From assembly GCA_023129715.1 (NCBI GenBank), contig JAGMBO010000045.1, positions 62,001 through 126,000 of the forward strand: 64,000 bases of DNA, written 5' to 3'. The number at the start of each line of letters is the position of its first letter. The stretch's first letter is position 1. The notes under the pieces were generated by a model. That model was given only the letters and a program-made list of their open reading frames with translations, made no database searches and was not told the DNA's origin. Of the stretch, positions 15,084 through 23,577 are shown piece after piece. A program made the position numbers and the translations under genes. Origin of the DNA: Candidatus Eiseniibacteriota bacterium (GTDB lineage Bacteria; Eisenbacteria; RBG-16-71-46; CAIMUX01; WJJG01).

Positions 15084-17288
15084 TCAGTAGAACTCAATAT
15101 AGATGTAGCTGTCGTCGTCACAGTCGAAGTCTTCGAACCCGCTCCACCAGCCGCCAGAGTAGGAGACCCCGTCCTTGAACTCCTGGATGTACGATTTCGC
15201 GTTCTGTCCTTCGACCCCGAACTGCATCCCTCCGTCATCCGTCATTTGGACGAAGGGGAGGTTCTTCGCCTGAACCGTCGTCGTATAGGTGATGCCGAAG
15301 CCTTCGTATTCGTAGTAGCTGCTCATGCTGTCGATCGTCGTTCCCGCGTCGTTGACCCAGACAAAGACCTCTCCCTCCGCGGCGCTTCCGTGAGCGGCCG
15401 GGTTCCAATCGCCCATGTAGCTGTCGCCTTCGAAGCTCCCCTCCGCCACGCCTTCGTAATTGTAGCCCGCCAGCCATTGGGAGTTGTCCGAGTCCCGGTA
15501 GCGGCCGATGGCGGAAACGAAGATCGAGCAGTTCTCGTAGGTGAGCTGGCGGCTTCCGGATACCCTCACCTCCAGTTCGATTCTCGTTTGCGTATCGTAA
15601 CTCGGCGGGTGGTAGCTGCTGTTCACAACGAGAACGATCAGGTCGGCAAACTGGTCGGTGAGAGCCCTCACCCCGTCTACCTCGACCCGGGTATTTCCCT
15701 CGCCGATCCGCTCCATCGTCGTTCCGATCAGCTTGTACACGAGAATCCTCAACTCGTCCGCCGCGATGGTCGTGTTCGTCAGTTTGAACTCGATCTTGGC
15801 GTTCTCGGCGATGGTGGAGTGGTTCAGATCGATCAGGAAACGGCCGGTCGACAGGTCCGGGTAATCGATGGGAATGACCTTGAGCGTGTCGTCGTCCGAG
15901 GCGATCTCCCAAGAACCCGCCATGTTCTCCTCGTCGGTGAACGCGGTCCAGTCGGGGCGGTAGATATAGGCGAGGAAGTACTTGCTGATGAAGAACGGCC
16001 ACCAATTCTTGAGCAAACCGTCGCCCCCGCTGAAAGCCGTGGCTACCGCCTCGACCGGGTGCTTCGCCGGGCCGGGCCGGCTTCCGAGACCGGCGTGTAT
16101 ATTGCGGGCAGCCGTGTACCCCAAGTTCTGCGGATCGATCCAGTCGCCTAGATACTTGAACATCGCCGCCATGCCGTGGCCGTGCATCTTGGCCGACGTC
16201 CCCGTGGGGTCATGCATGAGCATGGCGCCGGCGTGCATGCCGACGAAGGGGGCGAACTCGTTCCCTTCGAACTCGGAAGGTTTGTAGGTGGCCATCTCGC
16301 TTTCGGGAACGAACTTCTCGCCGATCCAAGTGACCGCCGCCTCGTTCAGCCAGTGATAATCCCGCTGGTTCGGCGCCGTCATCACCGGGTAGTGCGGATC
16401 GTATTCGTAGGAGAAAAGTATGATCCGGTAGATCTCCCGGCCGAGGGCGACCTTCATTTTCGGAAGCTCGGTTACGCTCAGCTTGGCCGGATCGATCACG
16501 AGGCGCGCGAAGTGGTCCCGGTTTCGATAGACGAACCGACAATACTCCCCCGTGGGGAGACGATTCACGATGATCTCGGGAAGTCCCGGAGTGTGGGACG
16601 GCGAGTAACCCATCGATAGGATCGTATTGAAAGACTGGTCGACGAGATCGACGAGCTCGGTCAGACCGACACTGATGCCGTTCGGAACGAAGATGTTGTA
16701 CTGGATGTTGCCCGATCCGGCGCCGCGCCGGACGAGGTATTTGCTGGCAACCGTGAACTTCCTGCCCGGCGGGAGCAATCCACCCTGTCCCTGCTTGCCC
16801 GCTCCCTTTCCCCCGCTCCAGGCGGGCATCTCGCAGTGCAAATAGCCGTCCGAGTCGGCGGCGGAGAAGAACTGGTAGAAATGATCCGTCTCGCCTGTGG
16901 CGGCGACCATCGCCTCTTCGCCGACGGCTAGGAAGGTCGAATCCTCGAGCGTCCCGTCGTATTGGATGCGGACCGCAAGCGGCTCGGAGCATTCCTCGGG
17001 GAGGCCGTCGACGCGGTAGGTTTTGGAGAAGCCGTATTCTTCAAAGGGATCGTCATCGGAAGAGACGTACAGCTTGATCTCGGTCTCCGAATCGAACGCC
17101 CCTCCGGGGACGGTGAGACCGAAACCCTCGCTTTCGACGACTCCGCCGCCGGATCCGATCGTCGCCGATGCCTGAAGGGTGTAGTCGTCCGCCGGCGAAT
17201 CGCCGGACTCCGGTTCGGTCGAGGTGTCATCGCAACCGGCGAGGAGTGCGGAGACGCAGATAATGGCAAGGAGGAGAGCCCTGTTCAT
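15084..17288 (-). CDS. Large lipoprotein with ZU5-like domain, function unknown
   Basis: This 734-residue protein has a lipobox, LLAGC, after MNRALLLAIICVSA, so it is predicted to be lipid-anchored. Residues about 40-110 (ATIGSGGGVVESEGFGLTVPGGAF) have the look of a ZU5 domain. A middle region, about 190-470, contains NEAAVTWIGEKF and alternating aromatic segments similar to surface glycoside- or peptidase-like proteins, but there is no intact HExxH. The last 250 residues look like beta sandwiches. AAAGGAG precedes the ATG. It stands alone between the CHAT cassette and the second methyltransferase-fragment element. Confidence 0.8.
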   Translation of the reverse strand: MNRALLLAIICVSALLAGCDDTSTEPESGDSPADDYTLQASATIGSGGGVVESEGFGLTVPGGAFDSETEIKLYVSSDDDPFEEYGFSKTYRVDGLPEECSEPLAVRIQYDGTLEDSTFLAVGEEAMVAATGETDHFYQFFSAADSDGYLHCEMPAWSGGKGAGKQGQGGLLPPGRKFTVASKYLVRRGAGSGNIQYNIFVPNGISVGLTELVDLVDQSFNTILSMGYSPSHTPGLPEIIVNRLPTGEYCRFVYRNRDHFARLVIDPAKLSVTELPKMKVALGREIYRIILFSYEYDPHYPVMTAPNQRDYHWLNEAAVTWIGEKFVPESEMATYKPSEFEGNEFAPFVGMHAGAMLMHDPTGTSAKMHGHGMAAMFKYLGDWIDPQNLGYTAARNIHAGLGSRPGPAKHPVEAVATAFSGGDGLLKNWWPFFISKYFLAYIYRPDWTAFTDEENMAGSWEIASDDDTLKVIPIDYPDLSTGRFLIDLNHSTIAENAKIEFKLTNTTIAADELRILVYKLIGTTMERIGEGNTRVEVDGVRALTDQFADLIVLVVNSSYHPPSYDTQTRIELEVRVSGSRQLTYENCSIFVSAIGRYRDSDNSQWLAGYNYEGVAEGSFEGDSYMGDWNPAAHGSAAEGEVFVWVNDAGTTIDSMSSYYEYEGFGITYTTTVQAKNLPFVQMTDDGGMQFGVEGQNAKSYIQEFKDGVSYSGGWWSGFEDFDCDDDSYIYIEFY

Positions 17289-17531
17289 CGGTCCGCTCCT
17301 TTCATTTTCACTCGTGATGAAACAAGGTGCGGTACATGGCTTGGTTCGACTAGCATCCTACGCCTCCGGGCAGCGCGGATCAAGGAAGTCGTGGATCATG
17401 AGCGGTCCGGCGCGGGCGGCTCGCGCCGTCGCGAACTGAGATTTACCGGACATCGACCACCGGCCGGCCGGTCGAGACGCCTGTAGCTCATGAAGGCTCG
17501 TCCGCGCTGAGTTACATGTACTGGTACTTCC

Positions 17532-17870
17532 TTGATGCGCTTCCTTGATGCGCATCTTGGACGTACTTCTGTGACGTGCTTCCTGGACACATCTCCCTTC
17601 TTCACGCAACTGGCCGAGGGTGTCGATGCGATCCTCGATATCGGTGCGGGTACGGGCCGGATCGCCCTTGCCCTAGCCCGCGATGGCCACGACGTCTGGT
17701 GCGTCGAGCCATCACCGACGATGCTGGCCGTGTTGAAGAAGAAGCGTGCCGCGCAGCAGAAGCTGTCGGGCGCATGCCGCGACCCGCGAGCGGGATCCAG
17801 GATCTCCGGCGGGAGGAGTGGGGCCACAAGCGGCGGGACAGGCGGCCGCCCGCAACTGTCTTGCAAATAG
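17532..17870 (+). pseudogene. Truncated class I SAM-methyltransferase fragment (copy 2)
   Basis: A TTG-initiated frame of 112 codons first translates the 13-bp repeats (MMRFLDAHLGRTSVTCFLDT). It then reads QLAEGVDAILDIGAG, TGRIALALARDGHDVWCVEP and SPTMLAVLKKKRA: motif I and the acidic strand of a Rossmann-like methyltransferase. After about residue 75 the sequence turns into Arg/Gly/Ser-rich text without family character, so most of the domain is missing. The frame is intact here, unlike copy 1 at 3644. It may be a remnant or an exchangeable short element; an active enzyme is unlikely. Confidence 0.6.
17534..17598 (+). repeat. 13-bp degenerate tandem repeat, 5 units
   Basis: Units start at 17534, 17547, 17560, 17573 and 17586 and match the 13-bp family at 3566-3656. 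The last three units of both arrays are nearly identical, so they descend from one ancestral element together with the methyltransferase-like sequence that follows. Confidence 0.9.
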
Positions 17871-17911
17871 CGAGTTACCGTGACCGTCCCTGTACTTCAT
17901 CTGCTGGCCTG

Positions 17912-17920
17912 TGCTACGCT
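17912..17920 (+). promoter_or_regulatory. Possible extended -10 promoter for the TPR/polyferredoxin pair
   Basis: TGCTACGCT lies about 60 bases before the ATG at 17979, matching the TGCTAnnnT shape seen before several genes here. No clear -35 box is visible. Confidence 0.3.
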
Positions 17921-17978
17921 TCTTCATCTTCTTCGGCAGCAACTGGCGCAAATGCTCAGCAGGGGGGGGGATATCCCT

Positions 17979-18866
17979 ATGCACCGTCGTTCGATTCTCG
18001 GCCATTCAACGGTCCTCTTCGTCATCGCACTGCTTTTCTCTCACTTCACAGCGACCCCGGCGCCCGCAGCCGATGGCGATCCGGCGTCTCCAGTACAAGA
18101 GCTGCTCCAGGCGGGCGATTTCTCCGGCGCCCTGCAGCTCTATGCCGACGCGGTCCGAGTGGCCCCCGACAATCAAGAACTCCGGCAGCGGCATGCCATC
18201 CTGCGCCAAGTGACCGCCCTGCGCGAACTGCTCGGCAAGGAGCATGACGCCTCCCGCTGGGAGCAGGCGGCCGGTGCGCTGCGGGCGTTCTACTGGGATG
18301 AGGGGCTGTTGCGCGAGTCGCTCGTACTCGATACGCGGTGGCATCAGCGCGACGCATCAGCCGAGACGGCCGCGCGGCTCGCCAAGACACAACTCGAGCT
18401 GGGCATGAACGCCGAGGCGGAAACGACCCTGGCCGGCATGATCGAAGATCAATCCCCCATCGAGCTGCGCCTGCTCTACGGGATAGCTCTCGCCCGTCAG
18501 TCCCGTATCGAACCGGCCCGTGCGGTGCTGGCTTCCCTATCACTCTCCGATGGGACGGCACCCGAACCGCGCTATCACCTGGCGCGCCTGCAAGCGCTCG
18601 CCGGAGAACGCGAGGCTGCGCAGCAGTCCCTGACGCAGGTGCTGGCCGCCACCGCGCCCAGCCAGCAGGCAGCGTTGCGCGACCGGGCCAAGGCGTGCCC
18701 CGACTTCTCCGTCCTCGCCGAGACGACGACCTTTGCTCAGGTGCTCGCCACCAAATCACAGATCAAGGAATCGAGCTGCAGCACCGGCAAGACCTGCGGG
18801 GGCTGTCCGCGAGCAACCGCCTGTAGCGGCGCCTCTAAGACCAAGGCCTTGGGCACCGACGACTAG
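17979..18866 (+). CDS. Exported TPR protein with Cys-rich C-terminus
   Basis: The protein has about 295 residues starting MHRRSILGHSTVLFVIALLFS, a signal peptide, with a G-rich AGGGGGGGG site upstream. Residues about 40-240 form TPR-like helical pairs (AGDFSGALQLYADAVRVAPDN, ARLAKTQLELGMNAEAETTL). The tail SSCSTGKTCGGCPRATACSG holds four cysteines in C-x5-C-x2-C-x4-C spacing, able to bind a metal or an iron-sulfur cluster. The polyferredoxin gene starts 17 bases later, so the pair probably works together, for example in electron transfer or assembly of a respiratory complex. Confidence 0.7.
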   Translation: MHRRSILGHSTVLFVIALLFSHFTATPAPAADGDPASPVQELLQAGDFSGALQLYADAVRVAPDNQELRQRHAILRQVTALRELLGKEHDASRWEQAAGALRAFYWDEGLLRESLVLDTRWHQRDASAETAARLAKTQLELGMNAEAETTLAGMIEDQSPIELRLLYGIALARQSRIEPARAVLASLSLSDGTAPEPRYHLARLQALAGEREAAQQSLTQVLAATAPSQQAALRDRAKACPDFSVLAETTTFAQVLATKSQIKESSCSTGKTCGGCPRATACSGASKTKALGTDD

Positions 18867-18883
18867 CAAGATACGAGCAAGTC

Positions 18884-20065
18884 ATGCAGCGGCACGGGAC
18901 GGCGATTCGGACCCGGCGGGCGATCCAGTTCGCCGCGCTCCTCCTCGTGATCGTCGGCGTCTTCCTGCTGCCCGGGAACCCGGAGCGCTGGTGCCCCTTC
19001 GGCGGTCTCGAGACCGTCTATGCATACTTCAGCGAAGGGAACATGCCCTGTTCCCTCGGCGTCTCGAACCTCTTCATCTTCGCCGCGCTGCTCGCAATGA
19101 CGCTCCTGCTGCGGCGCGCCTTCTGCAGTCACCTCTGTCCCGTCGGAACGATCTCCGAATGGGTTCACCGGCTCGCCCGCAAGTTGGGCCTGCGTCCACG
19201 CGTCGTTCCCCGACGCCTGGACCGAAGCCTGGGGGTCTTGAAGTACATCCTGCTCGCAGTGATTCTCTACTTCACCTATCGAACGGGCGAGCTCATCTTC
19301 CGCGGCTTCGATCCCTTCTATGCGCTGATCGGCCGGCACGGTGAGGACATCACTGTCTGGGCTTATGTCGTCTCGGGCGCCATTCTGATCGGCTCGGTCT
19401 TCGTGATGATCCCCTTCTGCCGCTGGCTCTGTCCGTTGGCCGCGATCCTGCAGCCCTTCTCCCGGATCGGATTGGCGCGGATCAAGCGGGATGCGCGCTA
19501 CTGCACCGACTGCGGACTCTGCGCCCGGGTCTGTCCCGTAGGTCTCGCCGTCGACCGCGCGCGTGATGTGACGGCCGCCGATTGTCTCGCGTGCATGGAA
19601 TGCACCGCCGCCTGTCCGGTGAAAGACGAGGCGGCGATCGGTTGGGGCCCTCCCGGTGCCGCCGGCCGGCGCTGGTCACCCGCCCTGTTGGCCGCGGGGC
19701 TGGTGATCGTCCTGGGCGCCGGGGTGGTGGCGAGTTCCGCCTTTCCCTCCCCATCCTATCTCTACGAACGGGGAGTGCTGCCCGACGAATCGGCCGCTTT
19801 CGAGTGTGAAGTCCACGATCTGACCTGCCGCGGCCGCGCCACGTTGCTCACCTTCTTCCTCGACCGCGACGATCTCTTCGCCGTTCCGGGACCCTTGCGC
19901 CTGGAAGCGTGGCCCGCCCCCGGTGCGGGCCGGGTGAAGATCTCCCACGATCCACAACAGACGGACCGCAGGGCCATTGAAGACGCGATCACCGAACCCT
20001 ACTACGACATGGCCACCGATCGCTGGCATCTCTCACCGTTCGCCATGCTAGCCGGCAACCGCTGA
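18884..20065 (+). CDS. Membrane polyferredoxin, NapH/NosR/CcoG-like 4Fe-4S protein
   Basis: This 393-residue protein has about five membrane helices. Two paired motifs CSHLCPVG and CRWLCPL are typical of the NapH/CcoG membrane family. Two ferredoxin-type clusters follow (CTDCGLCARVCPVG near residue 207 and CLACMECTAACPVK near 231). After a further membrane helix the C-terminal 100 residues are outside the usual ferredoxin region and contain CEVHDLTC. Such proteins pass electrons from quinol or thiol donors across the inner membrane. The upstream TPR protein with its Cys-rich tail is a plausible partner. Confidence 0.85.
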   Translation: MQRHGTAIRTRRAIQFAALLLVIVGVFLLPGNPERWCPFGGLETVYAYFSEGNMPCSLGVSNLFIFAALLAMTLLLRRAFCSHLCPVGTISEWVHRLARKLGLRPRVVPRRLDRSLGVLKYILLAVILYFTYRTGELIFRGFDPFYALIGRHGEDITVWAYVVSGAILIGSVFVMIPFCRWLCPLAAILQPFSRIGLARIKRDARYCTDCGLCARVCPVGLAVDRARDVTAADCLACMECTAACPVKDEAAIGWGPPGAAGRRWSPALLAAGLVIVLGAGVVASSAFPSPSYLYERGVLPDESAAFECEVHDLTCRGRATLLTFFLDRDDLFAVPGPLRLEAWPAPGAGRVKISHDPQQTDRRAIEDAITEPYYDMATDRWHLSPFAMLAGNR

Positions 20066-20175
20066 ACCCGCGTAACCAGCACCCCACAAGCCTGCTCAGC
20101 CGGTGACCCTCGAGCCTGAGAAACCGGCACCCCTTAGACCCGCGTAACCAGCACCCCACAAGCCTGCTCAGCCGG
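20066..20175. repeat. 38-bp perfect direct repeat, period 72
   Basis: Bases 20066-20103 are repeated exactly at 20138-20175. The 34 bases between contain a weaker third version (AGCCTGAGAAACCGGCACCCC). The repeat lies just after the polyferredoxin stop in the spacer before the PhzF-like gene. Confidence 0.85.
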
Positions 20176-20297
20176 CGCCTCCCGCCTCTTCGCAATCGGG
20201 ACCACCCAACTGCAAGGACGCCCTTGCATAGTTCCTCTTGCTTGCGGTCGAATGTACGCGGATTCCCCCACCCCGAAACGGAGAGGAGACCGGCACG

Positions 20298-21080
20298 ATG
20301 GAGCTCCCGTTCTACCAGGTCGATGCGTTCAGCGATCACCCCTTCGGAGGCAACCCGGCCGGCGTCGTGCTGCTCGAGGCGCCCCTACCCGATGAGACGC
20401 TGCAGGCCATTGCCGCCGAGAACAATCTCTCGGAGACAGCGTTTCTTCACACTCAGGATCCCCGCCTGCCCTTGCGGTGGTTCACGCCGGTTGCCGAGGT
20501 CGATCTCTGCGGGCACGCCACGCTCGCGACCGCCTATGTCCTGTTCCACCATGAAGGCTGGTCCCAGAAGACGATCACCTTCCACAGCCCCAGCGGCCCG
20601 CTCACCGTGCAACGCAGGCAGGACCTGCTGACGATGGACCTCCCGGCGTGGCCCCCCAGCCCCTGCCCATTTCCCCCAGGGCTGGCCGCGGCAATCGGCG
20701 GTGAGCCCTTGCAGGTCTATCGGGCACGCGACCACTTGCTGCTCTTCGAGCGCGAGGAGCAAGTCGCCCGGCTCGAACCCCAGCACGAGAAGCTCGCGGC
20801 GATCGACGCTTTCGCCTTCATCGCCACCGCCCCGGGGCGGGAGGTCGATTTCGTCTCGCGTTTCTTCGCCCCGCGAGCCGGGATTCCCGAGGATCCGGTG
20901 ACCGGATCAGCCCACTGCACCTTGACGCCGTTCTGGGCGGAACGTCTCGGCAAGACCACCTTGCACGCCCGGCAGATCTCGCCACGCGGTGGGGCGCTGA
21001 CCTGCGAGACCAGTGGCGACCGCGTGCTGCTGAGTGGGCGGGCGGCTCTCTACCTCAAAGGCACGATTCGGATCACATAG
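20298..21080 (+). CDS. PhzF-family isomerase
   Basis: The protein has 260 residues, a normal length for the family. MELPFYQVDAFSDHPFGGNPAGVVL is the standard start and EDPVTGSAHC the second-half signature. The catalytic Glu is in NLSETAF, and DLCGHATLATAYVL is present. PhzF proteins catalyse an isomerisation through a diaminopimelate-epimerase-like fold; outside phenazine clusters their substrate is usually unknown and no phenazine genes are here. The ATG at 20298 has GAGAGGAG upstream. It converges with the minus-strand beta-helix gene, whose stop is 18 bases away. Confidence 0.93.
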   Translation: MELPFYQVDAFSDHPFGGNPAGVVLLEAPLPDETLQAIAAENNLSETAFLHTQDPRLPLRWFTPVAEVDLCGHATLATAYVLFHHEGWSQKTITFHSPSGPLTVQRRQDLLTMDLPAWPPSPCPFPPGLAAAIGGEPLQVYRARDHLLLFEREEQVARLEPQHEKLAAIDAFAFIATAPGREVDFVSRFFAPRAGIPEDPVTGSAHCTLTPFWAERLGKTTLHARQISPRGGALTCETSGDRVLLSGRAALYLKGTIRIT

Positions 21081-21098
21081 CCTGGGGCACGACTCGGA

Positions 21099-22463
21099 TC
21101 AGGGAGCCCCTTCCGCAGTGGTCGTTCTTGCCGCCTGCCCCTCGGTCACCTGAGCACGGAAGCGCGCCTTCAGCCCGCCCCAGCTATCGATCTGCGTGCC
21201 GGTCGGACCGCAGGCGGCACCCCAGGCGCCGATCAGGCCGCACCCGGGGTGCACGGGCCCTCCCGGGGCGCAGGGAGAATCGGCGTGTAGGTGGTAGTCA
21301 CCGTTCTCCGGATCGCAGAAGAGTGGATCGAGCGTGATGTTGCCGTTGACGTTCTCTTGGCTCGCGATACAGCCGGTCCAATCACCTCCCGAATTGCCGT
21401 AGAGATCGCAGCACGTCAGAATGGCGCCGCCATCCTCGCAGGCAACCGCGGCGGCGCGAGTGCCGAAGGCAATGATCGTGTTCTCCAGAATCGCGGTCGA
21501 AGCCGCAAAGATGCCGATCCCTCCCGCGATCGCCGCTCCATTGGCCACGAACGTGCAGGAACGGATGGTAGGCAGCGACCACTCGCAGAAGAGACCACCC
21601 CCCACATCGGCAAGGTTCCGGGCAAACACGCATTCTTCGAAGAGCGGCCAGGCATTGTTCTGACAGACCACGCCGCCGCCGGCGATGGCGGCGAAGTTTC
21701 CGACGATGAGGCTGGTTCGGAAGGTGGGACTCGCCCGGTCGAGATAGATTCCGCCCCCCGAGAGCGCGGTGCCGCCGATGATCCAGCAGTTCTCGAAGAT
21801 CGGCCGCGCATCCTCGGTCATCAGGATCGCACCACCGCGACTCCCCAGGACGCCGCCGGCGTAGCCATTGACGATCGCGATGCCCTCGACTCGGCAGCCG
21901 GCCGGCTCGGCCGACAGAAAGAGCAGCCCCCGGTGCGGCTGGGCGGAGGTGCCCTCGCAATCGATGACGCAGGCAGCCGGATCTCCCGCCTTCGATCGCA
22001 GGACGATCGCCTTGCCCTCCAAGTCGATGTCGCGATTGCCCGGGCCCTGGAATGTCCCGGACGCGAGGAGCAACGTGTCGCTCGCGACGGCCGCGGAAAC
22101 ACCCACCTGGATCGTGGGTACATCGCCCGAGCCGTCAGGCGCGATCCAGTAGGTGGTGGCCCACCCGGCGCCGGGGAATGCGCCCCCACCCAGTAGGACG
22201 AGCAGACAGAGACCGATTCCACCTCGGAGCCGGAACCCGGCGACAACGGGACGGATTCTGGTGCCTGCGCTGGTACGTGCACTGGTGCGTATGCTGGTAC
22301 GTGCGGTGATGCCTGCGCTGGTGCGTGCACTGGTGCGTATGCTGGTGATGCCTGCGCTCGCACGTGCACTGATGCGTGTGCTGGTACGTGCGCTGGAGCC
22401 TGCGCTGGTGCCTGCGCCGATGCGTGCACTGGCACGTGCACTGATCCGACCCCTCGATGCCAT
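21099..22463 (-). CDS. Exported right-handed beta-helix protein with Arg-rich tetrapeptide-repeat leader
   Basis: Starting at ATG 22463, with GGGGAGG about seven bases upstream, the protein has 454 residues. Residues 8-68 are tandem tetrapeptides such as SARA, TSAG and TSIR encoded by a 12-bp minisatellite. A hydrophobic signal (IGLCLLVLLGGGAF) follows only then. The exported part has repeats of a parallel beta-helix (GGGIYLDRASPTFRTSLIVGN, GGGVVCQNNAWPLFEECVFARN). It closes with GDWTGC, DPLFC, YHLHADSPC and a final SWGGLKARFR. The protein at 33461 shares this plan but lacks the leader. It begins 47 bases after purN and may be transcribed with it. Confidence 0.8.
   Translation of the reverse strand: MASRGRISARASARIGAGTSAGSSARTSTRISARASAGITSIRTSARTSAGITARTSIRTSARTSAGTRIRPVVAGFRLRGGIGLCLLVLLGGGAFPGAGWATTYWIAPDGSGDVPTIQVGVSAAVASDTLLLASGTFQGPGNRDIDLEGKAIVLRSKAGDPAACVIDCEGTSAQPHRGLLFLSAEPAGCRVEGIAIVNGYAGGVLGSRGGAILMTEDARPIFENCWIIGGTALSGGGIYLDRASPTFRTSLIVGNFAAIAGGGVVCQNNAWPLFEECVFARNLADVGGGLFCEWSLPTIRSCTFVANGAAIAGGIGIFAASTAILENTIIAFGTRAAAVACEDGGAILTCCDLYGNSGGDWTGCIASQENVNGNITLDPLFCDPENGDYHLHADSPCAPGGPVHPGCGLIGAWGAACGPTGTQIDSWGGLKARFRAQVTEGQAARTTTAEGAP
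22261..22443 (-). repeat. 12-bp coding minisatellite, 15 units
   Basis: Fifteen 12-base units (types GTGCGTGCACTG, GTACGTGCGCTG, ATGCCTGCGCTG on the plus strand) fill 22261-22443 with a single 3-base insertion at 22345-22347, so the reading frame is kept. Larger blocks of three to four units are themselves repeated. They encode the Arg/Ser/Ala/Thr leader of the beta-helix protein. Confidence 0.92.
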
Positions 22464-22510
22464 GGCCGACCTCCCCGCGAGTCGTTCTCCGACCGGGGCG
22501 CTCCCGCAGA

Positions 22511-23155
22511 CTAGGAAAGCCGGATCGCCCGCGCTCCCTCCAGGCGGAAGCGTCCCTCGGCAAGGAGTCCAAGCGCCTCGGGATAGATCCGGTGTTCTTC
22601 GACGAGCACCCGGGCGGCAATCTCCTCGGGACTGCGGCAATCGTCGATCGCCACCGCCCGCTGCATCAGGATCGGTCCGTGGTCGTAGTGTTCGTCGACC
22701 AAGTGGACGGTCGCTCCTGAGACCTTCATGCCGGCTTCAAGAACCGCCCTGTGCACTCGCATCCCGTAGAAACCCGGCCCCCCGAAAAGCGGCAACAGGG
22801 CGGGATGGATGTTTGTCATCCAGCCCGCATAGCGTTCGACGACTTGCGGCGGGATGCGTTGCATGAACCCCGCCAGGGCGACGAGATCGATGCGATGCCG
22901 CGCGAGGATCTCCAGGAGGTGCGTGGCATAGGCCGCGTCGTCGGCGAACCGCTTGCGCGGCACCCACTCCGTGGCGATCCCGCGCGCCGCCGCCTTCTCC
23001 TTGGCGCCGGCGTAGGCGTTGTTGTGGACCATGAGGACGACGTCGACTGGAATCGCACCGCCTTGCGCGGCATCGGCGATGGCGGCGAAGTTGGATCCGC
23101 CATGGGAGCAGAAGGCTGCCAGACGTTTCCTCATCGCACTTCGCCTCTCGCTCAT
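22511..23155 (-). CDS. purN: Phosphoribosylglycinamide formyltransferase
   Basis: This 214-residue GART enzyme transfers a formyl group from 10-formyl-THF to GAR in purine synthesis. FCSHGGSNFAAI is the phosphate-binding start, NIHPALLPLFGG holds the catalytic Asn-His, and GATVHLVDEHYDHGPIL supplies the conserved Asp. The ATG at 23155 directly follows the stop of the upstream gene, with GGGGAG four bases before; a second ATG at 23134 is possible and would match the family length more closely. No other pur gene is in the window. Confidence 0.93.
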   Translation of the reverse strand: MSERRSAMRKRLAAFCSHGGSNFAAIADAAQGGAIPVDVVLMVHNNAYAGAKEKAAARGIATEWVPRKRFADDAAYATHLLEILARHRIDLVALAGFMQRIPPQVVERYAGWMTNIHPALLPLFGGPGFYGMRVHRAVLEAGMKVSGATVHLVDEHYDHGPILMQRAVAIDDCRSPEEIAARVLVEEHRIYPEALGLLAEGRFRLEGARAIRLS

Positions 23156-23548
23156 CTAGCTCCCCGAACAGCGGTTCGTCTCCGGGGGGATCGCACCTGT
23201 CCCTCTGGATCTTGCAGAGCCCGCCGAGTCGCGCGCGTTCTCCCGCTCCTCCACCTCCGCCGACTCCCGCGCCTGCTCCTGCTCCTGCCCGGTAGAACCT
23301 TCCCGTGACTCCTTGCGCACGTAGCGCTCCGCGATCTTCCACTGCGGCTCATACATCTTCATACGCCGGCGGCGTTCGTCCCAGGTTCGCGCGCGATCGA
23401 GCCGCGTGGACCGCCGTTCATTGGTTTTTTGCCGCCAGAGTTCCCGCCCGTGGGCCCCCTTGCGGCGCTTGCCGCGCAGGAAGCGGTAGTAGAGAAAACC
23501 CGCAACGAGCAGGAAGATCAGGATGTATCCCAGCGGCAGGTCCTGCAT
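23156..23548 (-). CDS. Small membrane-anchored charged protein, unknown
   Basis: This 130-residue protein starts MQDLPLGYILIFLLVAGFLYYRFL, a single N-terminal anchor. A very basic stretch follows (RGKRRKGAHGRELWRQK, RLDRARTWDERRRR), then an acidic, Glu/Ser-rich tail that looks disordered. No family is recognised. It sits 29 bases after the next membrane protein gene and abuts purN. Confidence 0.65.
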   Translation of the reverse strand: MQDLPLGYILIFLLVAGFLYYRFLRGKRRKGAHGRELWRQKTNERRSTRLDRARTWDERRRRMKMYEPQWKIAERYVRKESREGSTGQEQEQARESAEVEERENARDSAGSARSRGTGAIPPETNRCSGS

Positions 23549-23577
23549 CAGACTCGTCCCACCTCATCTTGGGCAGG

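Noticed and set aside
22261-22443. CRISPR array
   Set aside because: Units are 12 bases and adjacent with no unique spacers; the repeat lies inside a coding frame. The 13-bp arrays at 3566 and 17534 are rejected for the same reason.
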